Assembly (NCBI GenBank): GCA_046635845.1
Contig: JAQQXN010000003.1
Source of the DNA: UBA168 sp011055275
GTDB lineage: Archaea > Thermoproteota > Thermoprotei_A > Marsarchaeales > UBA168
Strand: one strand, 5' to 3'
Length of the DNA stretch: 64,000 nucleotides
Shown here piece after piece: positions 54,116 through 63,078 of the stretch (its first letter is position 1; every line of letters starts with the position of its first letter). Position numbers and translations under genes: made by a program. The notes under the pieces are model-generated. The model saw only the letters and a list, made by a program, of their open reading frames with translations, ran no database searches and was not told the DNA's origin.

Positions 54116-56208
54116 ACCATATGAGCGGCGAGATGCTCATAAAAGCGTACGAAACCGCCAAAAAGATGGAGATAGAGCTTGATAGCCCGAATCTTAAAGA
54201 AGCACATCCAGGAGAAACGTTAATTCAACATGCGCTGAAATGCGAGGATTTATCTCTCTCGATTTTGCATGATTATTCCCTTGATGAGTACGCCCAGCTT
54301 GCTAAAGCCCTGAGCGAGCTGCATGACCTTGGAAAGCTCGACCCAAGCTGGGCAATCGGTATCAGAAATTCGGTAAGGCACGCCGAGAGAGGAGAGGAAA
54401 TACTTAAGAAAGTTGAAGCGGATGAGGGTTTCCGCTCTTCGCTGGGACTACAAGAAGCATTCATACCCTTGTTAAACTACTTGACGAAGAGCCATCACTC
54501 AGCCCTAAGGAGGCCTGATTTCTCCACATCGAAGGCCCTGGGTTGGATTTCTGACAAGCGGACAATAATAGATCTAGCTGACGTTTTTGGCGCTTTTAAG
54601 CTGGCTGACTTCATTTCATCCTCCTCAATCCAGATTTCATCACCCTCGCGCGTGTGGCCATCCCCGTCACAACTCGAAAACCAATCGGGCTTGGGTACAG
54701 CCAGCGGCACTGGGATAGACCAAGAGAAGCTAAGGCTACAAGAGCGCATAGCTTGCCAAGAGGGAAACGCATTCATAACTGCTCCAACAGGCTGGGGAAA
54801 AACGATCGTAGGCTTACTGAAAGCTGCTTACTCACAACCGAGGAAGCTATTCTACACGCTGCCTACAATAACGGCCATAAGAAAGATGATAGATGACATC
54901 AGCAAGTGGGTCGGAGCTGATGACGTCGGTGAGTATTTTTACTTTTCTGACGTCGATCTCCTTAGAAAAGGCGCTGATGATGATAGGTTTGATGCTTATC
55001 GCTTCTTCCTTCCTAGGGTGAACATAACCACTTTAGACCAATTCCTTTTGGCAATGCTAAAAGTCGGAAAATATCACATGAAGCGGTTCGCGTTTCGGAA
55101 TTCCGCGATAATTTTAGATGAATATCACCTAATACCAGGCGAGATGCTAGGGGCACTTGCGGCCGCAATAGAATACTACAGGGACGTCTACAGGTATCAG
55201 CTCGTCCTGATGACGGCCACGCCACTCCAAACTTATAAACAAGCCCTGATCGACGCTCTAGGCGAAGGAGCCTTTGCGGAATATGACCTATCGATTGAGT
55301 ATGAAAAGCTGAAGAGACACATCATCAAACTGGTTGACTCGCCATCGGAGCTTCCGTCTATAGAAGATATGGTGAAAGAGGGGAAAAGGGTTCTAGTCAT
55401 TCAAAACACTGTACCACGGGCAATAGACTTCTACAGAAATTTGAAAGCTGACGGAAAGCTCTTAATTCATAGCCGGTTCGCGGTCAAGGACCGCTACGAT
55501 AAAGAAAGCGAAATCCAGAGATGCAGGGTTCTAGTGGCAACTCAAGTGGCCGAAGTTTCGCTTGACGTTAGCTTCGACGTCCTAATAACGGATTTGGCGC
55601 CCATCCCTGCGCTAATACAAAGATTTGGCAGAGTTAACAGATACGGTAAAAGCGCCCACGACACGAACGTCTACATCTGGACGGAGACCCTTGAGTCGCC
55701 TGAACCTTATAAAGATTTTGAATTAAGAAAATCACTTCAACTAATCGAAGAATGTTTGGAGGGTATAAATCAATCTGGAGAGGGCTCATACTTGGGTATG
55801 ATTAGCAATTATGAAAGCAAGGTAAGGGCAGACTTAAACAGTGAAATTTCTGAGGGCAAGAAGAAAGCATCGAGCGTATTTAACTCGATTTATTGCATAG
55901 ATCAACAAGAAGAGGAATTCATAAGAAAACTTAGAGGTGATCCTTCCATCTTAGCCGTGCCCTATCCCTATATAGATGAAGTGAAGAGGCTTTTCTCATC
56001 CTTAAGAGGAACCGACTACACGACAAGAAAAAAACTGTACGCCCAAATCAAAAGCTACCTCCTACCTGTTCCGATAAATTTAGCCCATAAAGCTCTAACC
56101 TACACAAGCGACATACCTTTCCCTGTATCGAATCGCGAAAAATCAAATTATACGTACGAGCTAGGCTTCACAGCTAATCGAACAAAACACAGTGCTTCAT
56201 ATTTTTGA
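54082..56208 (+). CDS. cas3: Cas3 with fused HD nuclease and helicase
   Basis: 708 residues. N-terminal HD domain: H50, the HD pair in SELHDLGKLDPSW (H81, D82), H100 and the HH of KSHHSALRRP (H138-H139). C-terminal SF2 helicase: Walker A ITAPTGWGKT (K240), DEYH box (346-349), MTATP (377-381) and motif VI QRFGRVNRYG. Family knowledge: unwinds and degrades the non-target strand after Cascade binding. In many I-A systems the HD (Cas3'') and helicase (Cas3') are separate genes; here they are one chain. ATG 54121, 5 nt after the cas8 stop, is an equally good start and would shorten it by 13 residues. Last gene of the operon. Confidence 0.92.
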   Translation: MAPTSGQSNELNHMSGEMLIKAYETAKKMEIELDSPNLKEAHPGETLIQHALKCEDLSLSILHDYSLDEYAQLAKALSELHDLGKLDPSWAIGIRNSVRHAERGEEILKKVEADEGFRSSLGLQEAFIPLLNYLTKSHHSALRRPDFSTSKALGWISDKRTIIDLADVFGAFKLADFISSSSIQISSPSRVWPSPSQLENQSGLGTASGTGIDQEKLRLQERIACQEGNAFITAPTGWGKTIVGLLKAAYSQPRKLFYTLPTITAIRKMIDDISKWVGADDVGEYFYFSDVDLLRKGADDDRFDAYRFFLPRVNITTLDQFLLAMLKVGKYHMKRFAFRNSAIILDEYHLIPGEMLGALAAAIEYYRDVYRYQLVLMTATPLQTYKQALIDALGEGAFAEYDLSIEYEKLKRHIIKLVDSPSELPSIEDMVKEGKRVLVIQNTVPRAIDFYRNLKADGKLLIHSRFAVKDRYDKESEIQRCRVLVATQVAEVSLDVSFDVLITDLAPIPALIQRFGRVNRYGKSAHDTNVYIWTETLESPEPYKDFELRKSLQLIEECLEGINQSGEGSYLGMISNYESKVRADLNSEISEGKKKASSVFNSIYCIDQQEEEFIRKLRGDPSILAVPYPYIDEVKRLFSSLRGTDYTTRKKLYAQIKSYLLPVPINLAHKALTYTSDIPFPVSNREKSNYTYELGFTANRTKHSASYF

Positions 56209-56283
56209 GTTAAACAAGAACTTGATTAGTCCTAAATTCTCTAACTTGATAAATCAAATACTAGCTATCTGATTGCACGGTAA

Positions 56284-56886
56284 TATTAGTATAATGAATT
56301 TCTAAGCAGAAGTGCGCTGCTCAGCAGCGCGTCATTTTCTTTGGTATGTCCTGAAGAGATACCGCCCTTACGAGAACTAATAGAAGAGAGCCAGCATACT
56401 AAAAAGCGATGAGCAAGAGCCGCTGAATGTTGCCTATACGCTTCTACCGCTATCTCCAGCTTCTTGACGCTTGGTAGCCTTTCCGGCGTCATCTTCGACA
56501 TCCTCCTCTAGGCGGTCGTGTAGTCATCTGCCCGAGCAATCATGCGCAAGAGCTTCAGGCGGCGAGCTATTCCTTCTAATCCGCGATAGTAACCTTGACA
56601 AGACGGCCTGCCGCTTGATAAATGAATCCGGGTAGAGGCAGGGCCTAACGCGCTTTTCCCTGTTGGCCTTCTTCAGTTGCTTCTTCCAGTGTCTTAATAT
56701 CCCGATGACCAGAAGGAACTCGCCCTTGATGGCCATCTGCTCATTTAAGGAACGCCAATCACTAGCTAGACTTATTTCCCTCATCGGCAGATTTATCTCA
56801 GTGGTTAGAGCTTTTAGGCACCATGTCGTTGCAGCTTTAACCGCTAGTCATCTCATTTCTTGAAAGCCCTCTGGGAATTATGCAAC
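56284..56886 (-). mobile_element. IS copy C, decayed, between cas3 and the CRISPR array
   Basis: The right end reads leftward TTGTTGCATAATTCC (56872-56886), the same end as copies A and B. Minus-strand scraps match the same transposase: LNEQMAIKGEFLLVIGIL and RHWKKQLKKANREKR near 56640-56745, then MTPERLPSVKKLEIAVEAY near 56470. The left end is not clear and the reading frame is broken, so it is inactive. It lies 29 bp from the leader-distal end of the array, where it may have replaced a former array end or cas6-like gene. Confidence 0.65.
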
Positions 56887-56915
56887 AATACAGTTGCAGT
56901 GCTGGAAATGTTATC

Positions 56916-59900
56916 CTTTCAATTCTCTCTATGAGATTCCTCGCCTGCTGCATGCCCTGCCCTCATCTGTCTTTCAGACTTTCAATTCTCTCTATGAGAT
57001 TCTCTCCATCACAGGGGTGGTATAACGCCTCCGTGCCCGCCTTTCAATTCTCTCTATGAGATTCTCCGCGAAGTCCGCCCACACGGTTATCGGCTGGTTG
57101 CTTTCAATTCTCTCTATGAGATTCACCCCAATCTCCAATCGGTCCGTGACTTCCTCACGTCTTTCAATTCTCTCTATGAGATTCCGACGTTCTGGAATCT
57201 GACACGGAAGTGCCCCTGGACTTTCAATTCTCTCTATGAGATTCCCTTCTGGACGGCTCCTTTCCCCAAGAATTGCATGATCCTTTCAATTCTCTCTATG
57301 AGATTCCGGTACCGTGAACGTTATCGTCCCCCTTTCGGTCGTGGCTTTCAATTCTCTCTATGAGATTCCTCCTTTTGAAAGATTCGCCCAGGGCTGAGGC
57401 TGCCAGTTCTTTCAATTCTCTCTATGAGATTCGGTATGCCATTATATGAGGTCGAGGTCAACTTCAGCTTCTTTCAATTCTCTCTATGAGATTCCGACGA
57501 GACATTTGTGGGCTCCCAGGGCCAGACTCCTGCGCCTTTCAATTCTCTCTATGAGATTCTAGGGAACGTGGGAGGAGTAAAGTAGCAATCAACGCCACTT
57601 TCAATTCTCTCTGTGAGATTCCTCCTTGAGCCTCTGCTTAACGTCGTCATGAGTGATATCTCTTTCAATTCTCTCTATGAGATTCAGAGAGCACGTAACT
57701 CCACAGGCCCAGGCCTCCGGAGTTAGCTTTCAATTCTCTCTATGAGATTCTCAGTTCTTCTATCACTCTCTTGCTAACCCGTGGCCTACCTTTCAATTCT
57801 CTCTATGAGATTCGAGGATTTTGCGGAGGTCATCAGCGCCATCGAGAGTGCTTTCTTTCAATTCTCTCTATGAGATTCTGCAACCGCAGTTGCGGCAGAG
57901 ATCAAGCGCCGCAACCTCTTTCAATTCTCTCTATGAGATTCCTGGAAGAGAATCAGGTTCCGGACGGCTTGGAGCCTTTCAATTCTCTCTATGAGATTCT
58001 GAGCTCCTGCGCTTCCTCAACGGTCAAGGCGTCGTCGATCTTTCAATTCTCTCTATGAGATTCAAGTGGATCAACTCTATATATGACTGAAAGAGTTGTT
58101 CTTTCAATTCTCTCTATGAGATTCCAGTCTCCCAGACGGACGTGAATGCGGTTACAAACAAGTCTCTTTCAATTCTCTCTATGAGATTCAAGTGGATCAA
58201 CTCTATATATGACTGAAAGNNNNNNNNNNNNNNNNNNNNNNNNNNNNNNNNNNNNNNNNNNNNNNNNNNNNNNNNNNNNNNNNNNNNNNNNNNNNNNNNN
58301 NNNNNNNNNNNNNNNNNNNGACGGACGTGAATGCGGTTACAAACAAGTCTCTTTCAATTCTCTCTATGAGATTCCCGAAAAACGGGATTCATTCCTGCTT
58401 TTGCTGGACTTTTCTTTCAATTCTCTCTATGAGATTCACGCCTGCCAACAACAAGCAAATAAAAACGAACTGGAATAGCTTTCAATTCTCTCTATGAGAT
58501 TCGAAGAGCTGGGGTACGAATGCAAGGATCGTTACGGAGCTACTTTCAATTCTCTCTATGAGATTCTTCTTTCTGACGTCTCTCAGGCCTCGATTGTGAT
58601 TCTCACCTTTCAATTCTCTCTATGAGATTCCCGTTGGTCTCTATGAGCTTTATTCCATTCTTGATGACTTTCAATTCTCTCTATGAGATTCGCGGAATGG
58701 TTGGGGAAACGGCACGGCCGAAGACCGATCCTTTCAATTCTCTCTATGAGATTCGGTGGGGTGTACGTAAGGGTTATGAGGCCCTTCCTTTCACTTTCAA
58801 TTCTCTCTATGAGATTCATTCCTCTGGGACGAGTGCCATTGGGCAGGAACGTACGTCTTTCAATTCTCTCTATGAGATTCAAAGGTATCGGGCCCTCCTT
58901 GCTCAAGGCGGAAAGGTTCTTTCAATTCTCTCTATGAGATTCGCTCTCAAGGAACTTTCTAATAAGCTCGTCACAGAACTTGCTTTCAATTCTCTCTATG
59001 AGATTCTTAGCCAATTTCGCGACCGCAGAGAGGTTTGAACTCTCACTTTCAATTCTCTCTATGAGATTCGCAATCCACGTAAACAATTGCAAACTCCTCC
59101 TTCTCCTTTCAATTCTCTCTATGAGATTCCTCGGAACTTTTTCGTGACCTCGGAGAAGGTGACTAAAAAACTTTCAATTCTCTCTATGAGATTCATATGG
59201 CTCTCCACTCTCGTGCCGCCGAAGTGAGTTCCTTTCAATTCTCTCTATGAGATTCTTAGCCAATTTCGCGACCGCAGAGAGGTTTGAACTCTCACTTTCA
59301 ATTCTCTCTATGAGATTCCCCCCAAGTCCATTTGCCCGTCTCGATGTCGCGAGCAACTCTTTCAATTCTCTCTATGAGATTCGTCACGGATAAAAGAAGG
59401 AAGAGGGTGATGTTCATCCCACTTTCAATTCTCTCTATGAGATTCTTCAAGGTTCTCGGTGCAGGCAAAGGTCTCACGCTCTACTTTCAATTCTCTCTAT
59501 GAGATTCGTGACGGTTTTGCCTTGTAGGTGATGCGACATGATAGAAGGCTCTTTCAATTCTCTCTATGAGATTCGCGCTCATTGGCTACGTAGCGCACAA
59601 ATTCCTCAATTCTTTCAATTCTCTCTATGAGATTCCCAGTTGCTGGCCGGGGTTCCACTTCCAAATTTCGTCTTTCAATTCTCTCTATGAGATTCAAACC
59701 ATCCCTTCATGATTTCCTTACCGTTATGCCTGACTTTCAATTCTCTCTATGAGATTCAACAAACTCTGGAGATTGGAAACGAGGGCCTGGCCCTGCTTTC
59801 AATTCTCTCTATGAGATTCTCGCTATTATGAACCTTCCCGTCCTCACCGGTGTGACTTTCAATTCTCTCTATGAGATTCCTGTTGAAGAAACTGAGGTTG

Positions 59901-62004
59901 CTGGAGTTGGTGAGGTCGACTTTCAATTCTCTCTATGAGATTCAGAACGATCATATGCACTCCAGATGCCGTGAAGGTCTCTTTCAATTCTCTCTATGAG
60001 ATTCGCAAGAATTTCGGGATCGGAAAGCTCGGCAATGCTATTCTTTCAATTCTCTCTATGAGATTCGCGTTTAGCGGGGCCTTGGTGGGCATTGAGTACA
60101 TGACTTTCAATTCTCTCTATGAGATTCTCATCAGGCTCTTCTCCATTCGTCAGTCCTCTCGTATCTTTCAATTCTCTCTATGAGATTCCCAGGCCAGGCA
60201 AGGACCTTCACCGCAAGCCAGATCTTTCAATTCTCTCTATGAGATTCCCAGGCCAGGCAAGGACCTTCACCGCAAGCCAGATCTTTCAATTCTCTCTATG
60301 AGATTCTTATGGCCTTTGGGGCCTAGCCGTGGGTGCAACGATCTTTCAATTCTCTCTATGAGATTCATACGTGATCGAACCTCGGAGCGCCTTGTAAACT
60401 TTCAATTCTCTCTATGAGATTCTTGGGTCATTTTTATATAACGGAATAGTGGCAATAGGCAACTTTCAATTCTCTCTATGAGATTCAAGAAGGCCATGAG
60501 CGAGGATGAAGTCACGGAACCAAACTTTCAATTCTCTCTATGAGATTCCGGTAAGCATAAATTTCGATTAGAGGTGATATCAAATCTTTCAATTCTCTCT
60601 ATGAGATTCCCGCAACTAGCACAGAAAAAACTGTTGGATCAAGTCTTAACTTTCAATTCTCTCTATGAGATTCTTGGATTCTTGGAGGAATTGCAGTAGT
60701 AATTATAATTGCAATTTTGTTACTTTCAATTCTCTCTATGAGATTCCCCGAAGCGGGCTAAAGGCATTCCAAGGATGCCTGGCTTTCAATTCTCTCTATG
60801 AGATTCAGTCACGGGAAAGCGGGCGATGCGGCCAAGCTCGAAGAGCTTTCAATTCTCTCTATGAGATTCAATCCCTCTGAAAAGCAGATAGAGGCATGGT
60901 ATAAACTTTCAATTCTCTCTATGAGATTCCTGGACTACCTGGTGGACTACCTCTTCATGAGGTATCACTTTCAATTCTCTCTATGAGATTCGCACCCGAT
61001 ATCCCACCAATTGCAATTTTGAAGGCTACGCTTTCAATTCTCTCTATGAGATTCTCGCTCGACAACAGGCACGGCTACATTGCAGTTTGCGGATAACTTC
61101 TCTCCGTCTTTCAATTCTCTCTATGAGATTCGGGTGCCTTTGCTTTGAACACGTTATTAGTAATATTCTTTCAATTCTCTCTATGAGATTCTTAACTCTA
61201 CTACTATTACAGCGGCAGGCGGCAATGGCTTTCAATTCTCTCTATGAGATTCATGTTAAAATGGTTAAAAATGGCACTTGGGCAAAAGACTTTCAATTCT
61301 CTCTATGAGATTCGGCGGTTAGGAAGACAAGCCCGCGCTCGGCGAAAAGGACTTTCAATTCTCTCTATGAGATTCATTAGGTCGGTTTTCCGCGGACGCC
61401 CTCTTTTCCTTTTTACTTTCAATTCTCTCTATGAGATTCTCCTTTAACCTTCATCTCCCCTCCGCCTCAAGCCCAAGCTTTCAATTCTCTCTATGAGATT
61501 CCTAGGTTCTTATCGCAAAAAATACGGAGACTACCCATCTTTCAATTCTCTCTATGAGATTCACGTATTCAGTAATAAAGGAGGCCGGGCAAAAATTCGT
61601 GTCTTTCAATTCTCTCTATGAGATTCAATGATACCAGAATCCCAGTTTAAGGGAAGCAAAAGGAACAATTACTTTCAATTCTCTCTATGAGATTCATATC
61701 AGTGCTAGCGCCGCCTGCTAAACTAGCTAGCTTTCAATTCTCTCTATGAGATTCGCATAGTCCGTGATGGGTGTTTCGGGAGAAGGAGATGACTTTCAAT
61801 TCTCTCTATGAGATTCCAGCGCTTAGGTTCTTGCTTTCCATCATGCTTTGCGTCGCGTCTTTCAATTCTCTCTATGAGATTCAGTGATGCCAGCAGTTCA
61901 TTACCGTATGCTTCTAACACTTTCAATTCTCTCTATGAGATTCCGATCAAATCGCGTATCACAAAAGAATTATACATGAGCTTTCAATTCTCTCTATGAG
62001 ATTC
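56916..62004 (-). CRISPR. CRISPR array, 80 visible 24-nt repeats
   Basis: On the plus strand each repeat starts CTTTCAATTC and ends ATGAGATTC; transcribed from the minus strand it ends ATTGAAAG, the archaeal 8-nt crRNA handle. I count 21 repeats left of the N gap and 59 right of it, all identical except one (57598, A to G at repeat position 16 on the plus strand). Spacers are mostly 34-44 nt, extremes 32 (60367-60398), 49 (60674-60722) and 53 (61055-61107). The leader side is the right end, next to cas4. The distal repeat (56916) is not degenerate. Three spacers or spacer groups are duplicated. Spacers share no visible match with the genes of this window. Confidence 0.98.
58220..58319. other. 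Assembly gap of exactly 100 N inside the array
   Basis: The gap is the conventional 100-N placeholder. The 30 bases before it repeat the spacer at 58064-58100, and the 31 bases after it repeat the end of the spacer at 58125-58165. So the true gap is probably about 41 bases or is an artefact of unmerged contig ends. Confidence 0.9.
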
Positions 62005-62097
62005 TGGCTCCTCATCACACATTACCAAACTCTTAATCCACATGAGATAAAAGCGTATTGCTCCGCTACCTACCATTTTGTCTGCATGACTCATGGG
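62005..62097 (-). promoter_or_regulatory. CRISPR leader with TATA box
   Basis: Only 93 bp separate the first repeat from the cas4 stop. Read leftward, GCTTTTATC at about 62047-62055 is a TATA box that would start transcription near 62025, about 20 nt before the first repeat. This is the place where new spacers should be added. It is short for an archaeal leader, so part of it may lie within cas4. Confidence 0.6.
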
Positions 62098-62697
62098 CTA
62101 TCGTCCCTTGCAAACGTATCTGAAACCGCACGATACGCACCTTTTTCCGTTCACCACCGAAGGAACTCTTTCCTCACTCACAATCCTCTTCATGCGCTTA
62201 ACCACGAAGTTCACGTGCCTCCTAAGAGAATCCGTGAGAAGTAACTCAAAGGCCTTATCGTTCTTTGTATAATAAACTATGAAGCACTTTACTTGTTTTC
62301 CAAACTTTTGCTCAGCCATCATCGAGTAGGTCGCAGTCTGGTAAACGAACCCGTCCGTAGGCCTCTCCCCTGATGCGTCCTTGAAGTCCACCACTATGAG
62401 CCCGTCATCCACCTCAATCACCATGTCGACCTGACCCACAAGTCCCAGCTCCTCCGACCTAAGAGGCACGTCGAACCATCTTTCCTTCACCTTTTCCTTC
62501 CTTCTCGCAAGCACCGTTCCGCGCCTCCTTTCCTTCTCTTCAAGCCCTTCCTGCTCCTCCTTTCCCTCTTTCATGAACTCAGTCTGCCTTTCTCTTAATC
62601 CCATGGCCAAAAAGTAAATTTTTCTGGGGCAGTACGTGTAGTTCTCTATCCACTTGACGGGTATGTACTTGGCTTCCTCATCCTCCGACGTCTTCAT
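62098..62697 (-). CDS. cas4: Cas4 Fe-S nuclease
   Basis: 199 residues from ATG 62697 (MKTSEDEEAKYIPVKW). The first Cys is in ENYTYCPRKIYF, and three more are in CVSCGFRYVC at the C-terminus, together an Fe-S cluster. The RecB-type nuclease core has GLVGQVDMVIEVDDG and LIVVDFKDAS. Family knowledge: Cas4 trims prespacers and checks the PAM before Cas1-Cas2 integration. The start lies within cas2 (20-nt overlap), so the longer frame to 62751 is unlikely. Last gene before the leader. Confidence 0.92.
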   Translation of the reverse strand: MKTSEDEEAKYIPVKWIENYTYCPRKIYFLAMGLRERQTEFMKEGKEEQEGLEEKERRRGTVLARRKEKVKERWFDVPLRSEELGLVGQVDMVIEVDDGLIVVDFKDASGERPTDGFVYQTATYSMMAEQKFGKQVKCFIVYYTKNDKAFELLLTDSLRRHVNFVVKRMKRIVSEERVPSVVNGKRCVSCGFRYVCKGR

Positions 62698-62977
62698 CAC
62701 CTCGCACCAGCATGTCGCTCTCCTCTCCCCTGTACTCCTTCCCCAGCTCAACCCTCATGGAGAAGTCCGGGTCGCATATGACGTAGACCTGCGCGTTGTC
62801 CTCCGTGCCCTGCAGCAGCTTCCTCAGCGCCGCCACCAGCTCCTTTCTCGTCCCGCTCCCTATCTCTCCCAAAAAGGCGCTCTTCTGCACCCTCACAAGC
62901 CCCTTGGCCTTGCATATCTGAGCCACTTTTCCCCTTAGCTCGTCCTCGGTCACGTCGTAAATCACGAGCGTGTGCAT
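62678..62977 (-). CDS. cas2: Cas2
   Basis: 99 residues from ATG 62977. The ferredoxin-like N-terminus HTLVIYDVTEDELRGKVAQI carries the conserved Asp after the first strand, followed by GLVRVQKSAFLGEIG and VYVICDPDF. Family knowledge: the dimeric scaffold of the Cas1-Cas2 integrase. The start is fixed by GGAGGT (62985-62990, leftward) 7 nt upstream; the in-frame GTG at 62986 would overlap it. Overlaps cas4 by 20 nt. Confidence 0.93.
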   Translation of the reverse strand: MHTLVIYDVTEDELRGKVAQICKAKGLVRVQKSAFLGEIGSGTRKELVAALRKLLQGTEDNAQVYVICDPDFSMRVELGKEYRGEESDMLVRGDEDVGG

Positions 62978-63078
62978 ACCTTCCACCTCCTTTCCCTTTC
63001 TCTTTTCCCCTCGCTTCTGCTCCCCCTTCGCCGCCTCTTTCCGCCTTTCCTCCCTCTTCTCCCCTTACCTCCATCACA
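62978..63078 (-). other. Polypurine tract between cas1 and cas2
   Basis: On the minus strand this 101-bp gap is nearly all G and A, with several GGAGG and GGAGGT copies. The last one is the cas2 ribosome site. The tract keeps an open frame of Gly, Glu, Lys and Arg codons by composition only; I do not call a protein. Confidence 0.6.

Noticed and set aside
57771..61999. Many short open frames across the array (with repeated FNSLYEI, LSILSMRF or NLIERIE)
   Set aside because: They are translations of the CRISPR repeat in different frames, not genes.
56916..62004. Self-targeting spacers against genes of this window
   Set aside because: By eye no spacer matches the IS copies or neighbouring genes; a proper alignment would be needed, so I make no claim.
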